The notes under the pieces: model-generated
What the model saw: only the letters and a program-made list of their open reading frames with translations
Told to the model about the DNA's origin: nothing
The model's database searches: none
Assembly (NCBI GenBank): GCA_965194515.1
Contig: OZ239146.1
Span: 992,001 to 1,056,000 of the forward strand
Source: Acidimicrobilacustris europaeus
GTDB lineage: Bacteria; Actinomycetota; Acidimicrobiia; Acidimicrobiales; Acidimicrobilacustridaceae
Length of the DNA stretch: 64,000 bases
Reading direction: 5' to 3'
Translations under genes and position numbers: made by a program
Shown here: piece after piece, positions 40,558 through 49,657 of the stretch
Layout of the letters: each line of letters starts with the position of its first letter
How positions within the stretch are numbered: position 1 is the first letter of the stretch

Positions 40558-42297
40558 CTAGATCTGCTCACTCATTGGAGGGACGACGGATTCATCAACA
40601 ACCGGGTGCCCTGGATGGAGCACTGTCCGAGGCAGGAGGTACTTGCCAACCACGGGCAATGTGAGAAACCCTTCGGCCGCCGAGTAGAGCAATGCAACTC
40701 TTGGAAGACTCCGAAATCCTTCGTAGGCAATGCAACGCGGAACCCACTCCGGATAGAAACGTTGATTGAATTCCTTCAGAGACTTGATTTGATAAAAGGG
40801 ACTAATCAGGCTCAAAGCAAGTTTCACGATTCGTTGTGTAATTGAGTAGTCGACGTCGTCTTCAAACAGTCTTCCCCAAGCTGCGAAATTCATGCTGAAT
40901 CGCTCGAAACCGAGTTCGTCAAGTTTCATAATGGTTCGAGTGAGCAGGAACTCCGACATGCCGTTCGGGGTGTTGGGATCCCGCCTCATAATGTCGAGCG
41001 TGTAGCCATTGCGCTCTCCGTAGATGGGAACAACTCGGAGAAAACCGCCCGGCTTGCCATTCTCGTCGCGAGCAATGCACAGCCGGAAATCAGGGTTTGT
41101 GCCTTCAACATCCTGGTTAAGCGTCATCGTGAAGCCTCGCTCCGGGGCCTTTCCGCGCCAGAGTTTGGAAATATTGTTCAGTTCTTGGAGAAGTTCCTTC
41201 GAGGCATCGGTTTCGGCCATCCACTCATAGGTATAGGTCCTCTCGACGCGACCCGAAGATTGACGAATGCTCTTCCACTTCTTCCCCGCAGTAGAAAATC
41301 CGCGGACATTGATCACGGCCTCGTCGCCGAGATACACCGTGTGTAATCCCCGATCGACATAGAGGTTGCGATCCGACTCGCGAACTGCGAGGAACGAAAA
41401 ACCCCAAGCTCGCTCGCGACACATCTCGAGAAACTCATCAATCACCAGAGGAATGGATCCTGCGGCACCGATCGGGTCACCTGAGACCAAGGCCTGCCGA
41501 CCTACGTAGGTGTAGGCGATAAATGCTTTTTGGTCAGATGAGAAGAAGAACAGCTTGTCGTCACGCAGTGCGAAGTAATCAAGTGAATCAGTGCTGTAGC
41601 CCTTCACGATCGAAACAGCCTCGTGGAGTGCATCAGGGGTGACAGAGGAACGCGAGACAATCGGCCGAAAGAGGAGAATCACTGCGGCGAGCAGACCCCC
41701 GACCCCGAGCAGCAGAAGCGAAGAAGGGAATGCCCATTCAAAGAAGTTGCGCTCGTACTGATACGGACCGTCTACTCCGATAAGCCCGAGCGGAATTGTC
41801 TGGGCGTTTTTCCAAAAAGTAGGACTTGGACTAATCGATGCGCGTTCCAAAAAGAGAGCGGCATACCCATACGCGAAGACAATCAGAAAAAACCGTGGGA
41901 TGAACCTCAGGAATTCAAGGAGTGTCGGCGGATCGCCGGGCGCCTTGAACTTCGATCGGCTCACCAGTAATAGGAAAACCATGAATAGCGAATAGAGCGC
42001 AGCGACGTAGTGGTGCTCTCGTAGTACATCAACCACGAACGATGTGCTGAATACCGCTACTGCCATTACCCAAGCCAAGTGTCGACGTCGACTCAACTGA
42101 CCTGCCAGGTAGAGCAAGGCGACACCAGAAGCAACAGCAATCACATGGCTGGTGACGCGAACTCCAAATGGAGCAACGACGTCAACGATGCGGCCCATAC
42201 GACCACCCACTGCTGGGAGGGTCGACAACAGAAGGATGACTCCACCAAGCGCGGTAAGCGAGCCGATAAGCCGAGCCCGACGGGAATCACGTCGCAT
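40558..42297 (-). CDS. MprF-like lysyl-phosphatidylglycerol synthase (LysX N-terminal domain type)
   Basis: A 579-residue membrane protein: about six N-terminal helices (about 10-240), then a DUF2156 aminoacyl-transferase domain (about 250-560; FFSSDQKAFIAYTYVGRQALVSGDP, FSFLAVRES, RRDPNTPNGMSEFLLTR). It transfers lysine from Lys-tRNA to phosphatidylglycerol, protecting against cationic peptides. The gene directly follows lysS; in M. tuberculosis the same two modules are fused as LysX, so this is an unfused equivalent. The long flippase domain of full-length MprF is not present. Confidence 0.85.
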   Translation of the reverse strand: MRRDSRRARLIGSLTALGGVILLLSTLPAVGGRMGRIVDVVAPFGVRVTSHVIAVASGVALLYLAGQLSRRRHLAWVMAVAVFSTSFVVDVLREHHYVAALYSLFMVFLLLVSRSKFKAPGDPPTLLEFLRFIPRFFLIVFAYGYAALFLERASISPSPTFWKNAQTIPLGLIGVDGPYQYERNFFEWAFPSSLLLLGVGGLLAAVILLFRPIVSRSSVTPDALHEAVSIVKGYSTDSLDYFALRDDKLFFFSSDQKAFIAYTYVGRQALVSGDPIGAAGSIPLVIDEFLEMCRERAWGFSFLAVRESDRNLYVDRGLHTVYLGDEAVINVRGFSTAGKKWKSIRQSSGRVERTYTYEWMAETDASKELLQELNNISKLWRGKAPERGFTMTLNQDVEGTNPDFRLCIARDENGKPGGFLRVVPIYGERNGYTLDIMRRDPNTPNGMSEFLLTRTIMKLDELGFERFSMNFAAWGRLFEDDVDYSITQRIVKLALSLISPFYQIKSLKEFNQRFYPEWVPRCIAYEGFRSLPRVALLYSAAEGFLTLPVVGKYLLPRTVLHPGHPVVDESVVPPMSEQI

Positions 42298-42330
42298 CAG
42301 AGCGACCTCCGATTTCCGACCGGTACATTC

Positions 42331-43914
42331 CTAGACAGTCGGACCGGCGGAGAAATCTTCGTCGGTCAAACCGTGTTCCGGTCGAAGCGTCGGGAACAAA
42401 ATAACCTCTCGGATACTTTCGACCGCAGCGAGGATCATCACGAGACGGTCGATGCCGATTCCGAGTCCGCCCGCAGGTGGCATGCCGTACTCGAGCGCTC
42501 TGATGTAGTCGAGGTCGACGTCGCCCGCTTCGGGATCGCCGGCCGCCTTGTGGGCTGCTTCTTCTTGGAACCGAGCAAGCTGTTCCACAGGATCGTTGAG
42601 TTCGCTGTAGGCGTTTGCCAACTCACGACCGTCGACGATGACTTCGAAGCGTTCAACAAGAGACGGGTCACTTCGGTGCGGTTTCGCCAGCGGTGATGTC
42701 TCACGCGGGTGATCAAAAACAATCGTGGGATTCATCACTTTGGACTCGACGAGTTCGTCATAGACCTCGTGCGTGCACCGACCGGGCCCCCACGAGTCCT
42801 TCCATTCAAGTCCAAGCCCATCGAGGATTGCTCGTGTTTCGGAGAGTTCCATTCCAGGGTTGATGTCGACACCGACAACTTCCTTGATGAGTTCGACCAT
42901 CGTGACTCTGCGCCATGGTGGCGCCAGATCAACAGATGTACCCCGAAGCTCGACCTTCGTCGTCCCGTTTGCCGCAACAGCCGCTGAAGAGACAAGGACC
43001 TCAACGAGTTCCATCATGTCGTTGTAGTCGGCGAATGCCTCGTAGGACTCGAGCATCGTGAACTCGGGATTGTGGCGGGTGTCGATCCCCTCGTTGCGAA
43101 AGACGCGACCAATTTCGAAGACCCTGTCGAGTCCACCTACGAGAAGACGCTTCAACGGAAGTTCAAGGGCGATGCGCAAGTAAGTATCGAGTGTCAGAGC
43201 GTTGTAATGCGTAATAAATGGCCGTGCGGTGGCTCCGCCCTGCTGCAGGTTCAAAATTGGCGTTTCAACTTCGAGGTAGCCGCGTTCACGCAGCACGCTT
43301 CGAATCGCGTCAACGGCGGCGAAGCGAGTTTCAAACACCCTTCGAGCATCTGGGTTCACCGTGAGGTCGACGTAACGCTGGCGATAACGCGCATCGACGT
43401 CGGCGAGGCCCTTCCACTTATCAGGAAGTGGACGTAACGCTTTACTTAACAGAACCCAATCGGAAACCTTGACCGAGAGCTCACCCTTTTTGGTGGCCAT
43501 GATCTCGCCCTCGACCCCGACCCAGTCGCCGCGATCAAGTTGATTGAACTCGCCGAAGAATTCTTTGCCTAAGACTCCGGCCGAAACGAACAACTGAATT
43601 TCGCCCGATCGATCCCGTAACTGCCCAAAGGTGAGCCGGCCTTGCTCTCGTTTGAGCATGAGTCGTCCGGCGAGGCGCACGATGACGCCGGTCTCGGTGC
43701 CGGCTTCGATGGTCCCCCACTCTTCTCGAACAGGGCCAATATCGGAGGATCGCTCAAATCGATAGGGGTACGGGTCGACTCCCGACGCGCGTAACTGGCC
43801 GACTCGCTCGAGACGTTGGGCACGAATAGAGGCCCGCTCCTCTGAGGATGCCTCAAGGTCTTCAGGACTATCGAGCGGTTCTGAGGAGGACTCTGCTGCG
43901 TTCTCGTCTGACAT
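42331..43914 (-). CDS. lysS: Lysyl-tRNA synthetase (class II)
   Basis: A 527-residue class II LysRS with an N-terminal OB anticodon-binding domain (about 75-190), motif 1 near RERGYLEVETPIL, motif 2 with FRNEGIDTRHNPEFTMLESY, and motif 3 GGLGIGIDRLVMIL. ATG 43914 was chosen because AGGAAG precedes it and the upstream 30 codons run into tRNA-Pro. A Ser/Glu-rich N-terminal extension (1-35) is actinobacteria-like. It sits upstream of the MprF-like gene, consistent with the two sharing Lys-tRNA. Confidence 0.96.
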   Translation of the reverse strand: MSDENAAESSSEPLDSPEDLEASSEERASIRAQRLERVGQLRASGVDPYPYRFERSSDIGPVREEWGTIEAGTETGVIVRLAGRLMLKREQGRLTFGQLRDRSGEIQLFVSAGVLGKEFFGEFNQLDRGDWVGVEGEIMATKKGELSVKVSDWVLLSKALRPLPDKWKGLADVDARYRQRYVDLTVNPDARRVFETRFAAVDAIRSVLRERGYLEVETPILNLQQGGATARPFITHYNALTLDTYLRIALELPLKRLLVGGLDRVFEIGRVFRNEGIDTRHNPEFTMLESYEAFADYNDMMELVEVLVSSAAVAANGTTKVELRGTSVDLAPPWRRVTMVELIKEVVGVDINPGMELSETRAILDGLGLEWKDSWGPGRCTHEVYDELVESKVMNPTIVFDHPRETSPLAKPHRSDPSLVERFEVIVDGRELANAYSELNDPVEQLARFQEEAAHKAAGDPEAGDVDLDYIRALEYGMPPAGGLGIGIDRLVMILAAVESIREVILFPTLRPEHGLTDEDFSAGPTV

Positions 43915-43980
43915 CAGTCTTCCTGGAGTTCTCGGGGTTACGGGGCGGGATGCCAGTGTGGCACCCCGCTCGTATTTGGT

Positions 43981-44054
43981 CGGGCTGGCGGGATTCGAAC
44001 CCACGACCTTCGGTCCCCCAGACCGACGCGCTAACCAAGCTGCGCCACAGCCCG
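43981..44054 (-). tRNA. tRNA-Pro (anticodon GGG)
   Basis: A 74-base cloverleaf on the minus strand: acceptor CGGGCTG/CAGCCCG, D-arm GCGC/GCGC, anticodon stem TCGGT/ACCGA with loop CTGGGGG (anticodon GGG, proline), variable AGGTC, T-arm GTGGG-TTCGAAT-CCCGC. CCA is not encoded. It lies between lysS and the monooxygenase gene. Confidence 0.95.
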
Positions 44055-44067
44055 TGGAAGGGACACC

Positions 44068-45576
44068 TTAGCGAGAAGGGGTGATTTGACCGAATCGGCC
44101 GGCGGTCGTCAGGTAACGATCGGGAGCGAAACGGCGGGCTCGCCACCAGTACTCCGTCGTGGTTCCGGGCCAAATTGTGTCGACTCGGCCATCTTCTCGG
44201 AGGTACCAACTTGAGCAGCCCGAGGCCCACACCGTGGTGGCGACCCTTCGCTGCAACTCTGCGTAGGAGGCATCTTCGACTTCTCTTCGAAGTTCGATTG
44301 TGGCCACTGATTCGTTTCGCATGTACCGGAGAGCGCGGCCGATCTGCTGTAGTTGGACCTCGATCATGAAGACGATGGAATTATGTCCGAGGCCCGTCCC
44401 GGGTCCGGCGAGGAACCACAGGTTCGGGAATCCTGACACCGTGATCCCTAAATCCGTCGAGGCGCCATCTGCCCAATGGTCTGCCAGATTCACACCGTTT
44501 CGGCCAAAGACGGTCAGCGGCGAAGGAAAATCTGACACCGCAAAACCTGTGGCGAGGACAAGTACATCAAGTTCGTGATGGTGACCATCGGACGTGGTGA
44601 CACCGGTCGGATCGACCTTTTCAATTGACGACGTAACAATCTCGACGTTTGGCTTTGCCAACGCTGAGTACCAGTCATTCGATATCAAAAGCCGTTTGCA
44701 ACCCGGTTTAAATGTCGGAAGTAGCGCCGCAGCTGTTCCTCGATCGGGGAACGATGCATCGATCAACGTCTTTGTCTCATCTTTGATGCGCGCCGTCATC
44801 GCTTTCGAAATTTTGCCGCTACCGAGAAACGCCAAGGAGAGAAACTCTTGACGGGCGTAGATACGCCAACGATGCAGCCGCTGCAAAAAAGGTAACGCCC
44901 GATAAAGCTGTCGACGCCACGAAGGAGCCGGACGATCATCACGAGGTAGCACCCATGGTGGGGTCCTCTGGAAGACATCGAGGTGATCGACATCATCTGC
45001 GATCGCCGGAACGAGCTGAATCGCTGATGCGCCCGTGCCCACGACACCGACCCGCTTGCCGTCCAGAGAAATCTCGTTTCGCCATTTGGCGGAATGGAAC
45101 ACCTCGCCAGCGAACTCCGAGAGTCCGGGGAAATCGGGAGTGGCGGGCTGGCTCAAGGGGCCAGTTGCTGAAATGACAGCCGATGCGAGAACGGTGTCAC
45201 CGGCGCGAGAGGTAATCGACCAACACGTTCGCTCCTGGATCCAACGCACCTCTTGCACATCAAAGTCGAAGCGAATGCGCGAGCGAAGGTTGTAGCGGTC
45301 GGTAACTCGTTCGAGGTAGTCCTCGATCTCTGGTTGAGCCGGATAACTACGGCTCCACTCAGAATTCTGCGCAAAAGAAAACGAGTAGAGATGGCTTGGA
45401 ATGTCGCATGCACATCCGGGATAGATGTTGTCTCTCCAAGTGCCCCCAACTGCCTTCGCTCGTTCGAGGATCACAAAGGAGTCAATCCCTTGTTCGATGG
45501 CCATCACTCCAGCCCCAAGTCCGCCGAAGCCACTGCCGATGATCGCTAGCTCGACCACTCCACTCACCACGATCAA
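44068..45576 (-). CDS. Flavin-containing monooxygenase, Baeyer-Villiger type
   Basis: A 502-residue FAD/NADPH enzyme. N-terminal FAD-binding GSGFGGLGAG (about 13-22), second Rossmann NADPH motif GTGASA (about 180), and the BVMO signature FAGEVFHSAKW (FxGxxxHxxxW) near residue 155 are all present. Such enzymes insert oxygen beside ketones or oxidise heteroatoms; the substrate is unknown. The extended upstream start (MIVVSGV) is the only in-frame option near the family N-terminus. Its 3' end stops 13 bases from tRNA-Pro. Confidence 0.88.
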   Translation of the reverse strand: MIVVSGVVELAIIGSGFGGLGAGVMAIEQGIDSFVILERAKAVGGTWRDNIYPGCACDIPSHLYSFSFAQNSEWSRSYPAQPEIEDYLERVTDRYNLRSRIRFDFDVQEVRWIQERTCWSITSRAGDTVLASAVISATGPLSQPATPDFPGLSEFAGEVFHSAKWRNEISLDGKRVGVVGTGASAIQLVPAIADDVDHLDVFQRTPPWVLPRDDRPAPSWRRQLYRALPFLQRLHRWRIYARQEFLSLAFLGSGKISKAMTARIKDETKTLIDASFPDRGTAAALLPTFKPGCKRLLISNDWYSALAKPNVEIVTSSIEKVDPTGVTTSDGHHHELDVLVLATGFAVSDFPSPLTVFGRNGVNLADHWADGASTDLGITVSGFPNLWFLAGPGTGLGHNSIVFMIEVQLQQIGRALRYMRNESVATIELRREVEDASYAELQRRVATTVWASGCSSWYLREDGRVDTIWPGTTTEYWWRARRFAPDRYLTTAGRFGQITPSR

Positions 45577-45586
45577 CTCCTTCTAC

Positions 45587-45787
45587 TCATTGCAGCAGCC
45601 AGATCACGCCCTGAACTGCACGCCAACCGAGGTAGGAGCCGGCTGCCACGACCAAAATCCAGAAATGCCACGGCACCTTCTGAATTGTCGGTGGCTCACC
45701 GATCATTCGACCACACGCCGGGCACGTCCCATCGGGCGGCAATGAATTCGGGTTCCAAAACTTGGAACATTCCTCGCACCACGGCAT
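45587..45787 (-). CDS. Small zinc-ribbon membrane protein downstream of der
   Basis: A 66-residue protein: N-terminal CEECSKFW...CPACGRMIG (four Cys in two CxxC pairs) and a single transmembrane helix (about 42-60, WILVVAAGSYLGW). The start ATG 45787 is 4 bases after the der stop, with GGAAGCGGGA upstream. The longer frame to 46099 is antisense-phase sequence inside der and was discarded. Function unknown; probably co-transcribed with der. Confidence 0.65.
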   Translation of the reverse strand: MPWCEECSKFWNPNSLPPDGTCPACGRMIGEPPTIQKVPWHFWILVVAAGSYLGWRAVQGVIWLLQ

Positions 45788-45791
45788 TGGG

Positions 45792-47111
45792 TCAGTCCCG
45801 CTTCCGCACTCGCATCTTGATTGGGGTTGCGCCCATATCGAACGCTTCGCGAAGGGAGCGCTCGAGGTAACGGAGATAGGAAGGTGGGATCTCTTTGTTC
45901 GCGAACAGCGTGAACGTCGGCGGATCTGTCGCTCCCTGCGTCGCGTACAGAACCCTCGCACCGTGCGGACCCGGTTGAGCGGCTTGTGCAGCGCGCAGAA
46001 CCTGATTGACCTTTCGAGTTGGAACTCGACGGTGATAGTCCTCGATCGTTCCTGCGAGTGCAGGGAGCAGTCGGTGCACCCCTTTGCCTGAGAGCGCACT
46101 GATCTTCAGGACTGGTGACTCCCCAATGAAGTGCAGACGTTGACTGATTTGGTAACCGACATCATCACGGGCTTCAGCATCGAGCAGCTCCCACTTATTG
46201 AGCAGCACAACGACGGGGCAGCCGGCGGCATCGATCCGCTCTGCCAACCGTTGATCCTGCGCCGTCACGCCTACCGTCGCATCGATAACGAGCATCGCGA
46301 CGTCGGACCGATCGATCGCCTGAAGAGCACGTACCAATGAGTAGTACTCGGTGGATTCATCGACCTTGCTTCGACGGCGCATACCAGCGGTGTCGACAAA
46401 TCGAATCGGGCCGTCCTCGGTCTCGACAACGGTATCTACTGCGTCTCTCGTAGTACCCGGCATGTCGTGAACAACTGATCGTTCGTCGCCAATGAGACGA
46501 TTGAAGAGTGTCGACTTGCCGACATTAGGTCGGCCAACAATAGAAACAGAGAAGATCTTGTCGGCTTCTGCCTCGTCTTCGTCGACGACTACCTCAGGCT
46601 CGGGAGGGAACTCAAGCATGAGCGATTCAAGAAGATCGCCGGTCCCCCGACCATGAAGGGCGCTTACGGGGAACGGATTGCCAACTCCTAGTCCGAGCAG
46701 ATCCCAGATTGCCGATTCTCGATTGGTGTCGTCCACCTTGTTGGCGACCAGAAGAACAGGGCGGCCATTCCGACGAAGGATCTGAGCAACACGGCTGTCT
46801 TCTTCGGTAATTCCGACCGTGACATCGACAACAAAAAGCACAACGTCGGCTTCGAGGATTGCCTTCTCGCTCTGCTTTGACACTTTCTCGTCAAGTGAGT
46901 CGCCACCTGGCATCCATCCACCGGTGTCGACGAGTCGAAACTCGCGGGCCTGCCACTCCGCTACAACTTCTTTTCGATCTCGAGTGACGCCGGGCTTCTC
47001 TTCAACAATCGCTTCTCGGCGACCGACGATTCGATTGAAGAGTGTCGACTTACCGACATTGGGTCGACCCACCACCGCAACAAGCGGAAGATCAGTTGGT
47101 TGGGTACTCAT
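45792..47111 (-). CDS. der: Ribosome-biogenesis GTPase Der (EngA)
   Basis: A 439-residue protein with two tandem G domains (GRPNVGKSTLFNRIVG at about 14 and GRPNVGKSTLFNRLIG at about 193, each with DTGG/DTAG and NKVD/NKWE-type motifs) and a C-terminal KH-like domain (about 350-435). It is needed for 50S assembly. Start ATG overlaps the DUF512 gene (ATGA); the pairing of der with DUF512 is common in Actinobacteria and Firmicutes. Confidence 0.96.
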   Translation of the reverse strand: MSTQPTDLPLVAVVGRPNVGKSTLFNRIVGRREAIVEEKPGVTRDRKEVVAEWQAREFRLVDTGGWMPGGDSLDEKVSKQSEKAILEADVVLFVVDVTVGITEEDSRVAQILRRNGRPVLLVANKVDDTNRESAIWDLLGLGVGNPFPVSALHGRGTGDLLESLMLEFPPEPEVVVDEDEAEADKIFSVSIVGRPNVGKSTLFNRLIGDERSVVHDMPGTTRDAVDTVVETEDGPIRFVDTAGMRRRSKVDESTEYYSLVRALQAIDRSDVAMLVIDATVGVTAQDQRLAERIDAAGCPVVVLLNKWELLDAEARDDVGYQISQRLHFIGESPVLKISALSGKGVHRLLPALAGTIEDYHRRVPTRKVNQVLRAAQAAQPGPHGARVLYATQGATDPPTFTLFANKEIPPSYLRYLERSLREAFDMGATPIKMRVRKRD

Positions 47112-48466
47112 TTCGACTCCAGTGCCCGACGGAGAGCAATGCCATCTGTCGGGAGGATCTCGACCTGTCGGGGCAGATCGTCAGGAGTGAGACCATCGAG
47201 GAAACGTCCCTGCGACAGACACACATCGGGCAAGAGGTAGCGATGACCTTCGGGCTCAGTCGAGAGCACACGAATGAGGTCGGCCCCGGTGAGGAGACCA
47301 GCGACACCAGTGTTGCCGCCAAAGAAAAGATTCTCCACACTGAGGACACGTATGTCATCGCGGTCGAGTGTTTCGACCAATGGGCCGAGGATCTGAGCTC
47401 CGTAGCAGCCAGTAATGATGGCTACCGGTGCATTGGGGCGAGGTCGAATCGAGATCTCTCCCCCACCACGGGGAGCCCGATAACCCTCGGGTGGCGCTCC
47501 ATCGACCCACGCAAAGAATCCCGTAGCGACACCTGTTGGGGTCGCGGTCTCACCCATAAACTCACGCTCGAACGTGCGAGCCATTCCAATGCCGTCTTCG
47601 TGCATCGGAAACTCTTCGTAAACGCTGTGATCGGGAAATGGTCGATTCGCCAGCAGGTAGTACTCGTCAGCGGCGTGGACGATGCGCCGTCCGAGAGTTG
47701 CGAGATAAATGTCCTGCCAGTCATGAACGGCGTCGATCACGTCGCTCGCTTCGGCTTGGGTGTGCGGACGCATTGTCGGCTCGGTATTGAAATCGCTCAC
47801 ACCAAGAGGAACAACGCTCAAGGTTGCCAATTCCGAATACGAATCGAGCACGGTTGCCAGCGTCTCGTCGAGAAACGCACCGTCGTTCCTGCCAGGACAT
47901 ACAACGACCTGACCATGGACCTCGATCCCGTGGTCAAGTAGTGCACGAAGCCAACGCAGGCTCGACGCTCCTCGACGGTTCCGGAGCATTGAAGAACGCA
48001 GCTCGGGGTCGGTCGCATGGATGGAAACATGCAGCGGCGAAATCCGCTCCGTGACAACTCGTTCGAGGTCCAGTTCGGTGAACCGAGTGAGCGTCGTGAA
48101 ATTCCCGTAGAGAAACGAAAGTCGATAATCGTCGTCTTTGAGATAGAGGGATTCACGCAGGTTGGGCGGCAGTTGATAAATGAAGCAGAACTCGCAATGG
48201 TTGTCACAGGTCCTGACCTGGTCGAACAAAGCCGAGTGGATCTCGGCGCCGAGCGATTCACCGGCTTGTTTTTCGACCTCGAGCGAAATCTGGAGCCCAC
48301 CACGATCGACATCCAGGCTGAGTTCACCCTCGTCGGCAAGGAGTCGATAGGCGATGATGTCGCGAGGCACTTCGCCATTGAGTCGAAGAATGAGGTCGCC
48401 GGGCACTAATCCTGCTCGCTCAGCCGGCGAAGCAGGCGCGACGCTGACAACTCGAGGCGAGGACAT
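47108..48466 (-). CDS. DUF512 protein with PDZ-like and radical-SAM-like domains
   Basis: A 452-residue protein: N-terminal PDZ-like domain (about 5-70, VVSVAPASPAERAGLVPGDLILRLNG), a CDNHCEFCF iron-sulfur motif (CxxxCxxC) with SIHATDPELR typical of radical SAM folds, and the C-terminal DUF512 region (GCYGAQILGPLV...). ATG 48466 was chosen because TAGCCT lies 8 bases upstream, a leaderless layout, and removes 37 random residues. Reaction unknown; adjacency to der suggests a translation-related role. Confidence 0.85.
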   Translation of the reverse strand: MSSPRVVSVAPASPAERAGLVPGDLILRLNGEVPRDIIAYRLLADEGELSLDVDRGGLQISLEVEKQAGESLGAEIHSALFDQVRTCDNHCEFCFIYQLPPNLRESLYLKDDDYRLSFLYGNFTTLTRFTELDLERVVTERISPLHVSIHATDPELRSSMLRNRRGASSLRWLRALLDHGIEVHGQVVVCPGRNDGAFLDETLATVLDSYSELATLSVVPLGVSDFNTEPTMRPHTQAEASDVIDAVHDWQDIYLATLGRRIVHAADEYYLLANRPFPDHSVYEEFPMHEDGIGMARTFEREFMGETATPTGVATGFFAWVDGAPPEGYRAPRGGGEISIRPRPNAPVAIITGCYGAQILGPLVETLDRDDIRVLSVENLFFGGNTGVAGLLTGADLIRVLSTEPEGHRYLLPDVCLSQGRFLDGLTPDDLPRQVEILPTDGIALRRALESK

Positions 48467-48474
48467 AGCGAGCA

Positions 48475-48480
48475 AGGCTA
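48475..48480 (-). promoter_or_regulatory. Probable -10 element of the DUF512-der operon
   Basis: Minus-strand TAGCCT ends 8 bases before the ATG at 48466; the divergent ispH has TAGCCT at 48488-48493, 8 bases before its ATG. The gap between the two start codons is only 35 bases. Confidence 0.4.
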
Positions 48481-48501
48481 GTGCCGGTAGCCTCTCATCC
48501 C

Positions 48502-49575
48502 ATGAACGAGCAGTCGGCACCGCCCCTCCCTGATTCGGAATATCCCGTTGTTCAGAAGGTTCTCCTCGCCGCTCCACGCGGATTCTGCGCGGGGGTCGAG
48601 ATGGCGATCAAGGCCTTGGCCTGGATGGTTCGCTCCTTCGAAGCGCCGGTTTACTGCTACCACGAGATCGTCCATAACCAACGAGTTGTTGAGCGATTCC
48701 GCGATCTAGGCGTGGTCTTTGTTGATGACATCGCAGAAGTTCCCGCTGGGAGCCCCATCATGTTGTCGGCTCACGGGAGTGCCCCAGAAGTCGTGGCCGC
48801 TGCGCAGTCAAATGGCGGTTACGTAGTCGATGCAGTGTGCCCACTGGTTACCAAGGTGCATCACGAGGTCAAGGTGCGCGCTGGCAAGGGTTACCAAATT
48901 GTGTACATCGGCCACGAAGGACATGAAGAGGCCGTTGGCACGATGGCAGTTGCCCCCGACAACATCCATCGCGTGGAATCAGTCGAGGAAGTTGCGCAAC
49001 TCCCCTCGTTCACCGAGCCGGTCGCTCTTCTTGCCCAAACAACGTTAAGTCATCGCGATTGGGCCAACGTGCTCGATGCCACCCGTGAGCGATTCCCAGA
49101 CATGTGGGTTCCAGGCCGCTCCGACCTTTGCTTCGCCACCACGAACCGTCAATCGGCACTCCTTGAAATTGCTCCGAAATGTGATGCGGTTGTCGTTATT
49201 GGTTCAGCGAATTCATCCAATACACGAGCACTTGAAAGCCTCGCTCGCCAGGCCGGCTGCGAACGCGTTTATCGAGTGAACGAAGCTGAGGAACTTCCCG
49301 ACGATCTCCACGGAGTTGTTGGTGTCACCGCTGGGGCATCTGCTCCGGAAGAACTCGTCGAATCAGTCATCGCGAAAATTGCTCCAACAAATGGTGTGGA
49401 GATTGTGCAGGTCACAGAAGAGGACGAGTACTTCCCTCCCCCACGCAACCTTCGCGATCTGATCTCCACGATCGACGCGGCAGCGACACTCACCTTTGGC
49501 GGTCCCGTCGATGCTCGCCCGCCAACGCACGATCGATCGCTGCATGCGAGCGACGTCCTCGCGTCGCTCGCCTGA
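48502..49575 (+). CDS. ispH: 4-hydroxy-3-methylbut-2-enyl diphosphate reductase
   Basis: A 357-residue iron-sulfur enzyme that makes IPP and DMAPP in the last step of the MEP pathway. The three [4Fe-4S] cysteines are in RGFCAGV, DAVCPLV and SDLCFATTNRQ, and the His ligands CYHEIVHN and SAHGS are typical. ATG 48502 is preferred to GTG 48481 because a leaderless promoter fits and the family N-terminus is preserved. Divergent from DUF512-der. Confidence 0.95.
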   Translation: MNEQSAPPLPDSEYPVVQKVLLAAPRGFCAGVEMAIKALAWMVRSFEAPVYCYHEIVHNQRVVERFRDLGVVFVDDIAEVPAGSPIMLSAHGSAPEVVAAAQSNGGYVVDAVCPLVTKVHHEVKVRAGKGYQIVYIGHEGHEEAVGTMAVAPDNIHRVESVEEVAQLPSFTEPVALLAQTTLSHRDWANVLDATRERFPDMWVPGRSDLCFATTNRQSALLEIAPKCDAVVVIGSANSSNTRALESLARQAGCERVYRVNEAEELPDDLHGVVGVTAGASAPEELVESVIAKIAPTNGVEIVQVTEEDEYFPPPRNLRDLISTIDAAATLTFGGPVDARPPTHDRSLHASDVLASLA

Positions 49576-49657
49576 CCAAACGCACCAAATTCGGGCGCTC
49601 AAAAATGGGACTTCGCAAAAATCGGCAAGAGGGGTTCGGAGAGGGCAGACTTACGGC

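Noticed and set aside
45788..46099. Upstream extension of the zinc-ribbon gene after der
   Set aside because: It lies inside der in another phase and has low-complexity basic sequence; start 45787 is directly after the der stop.
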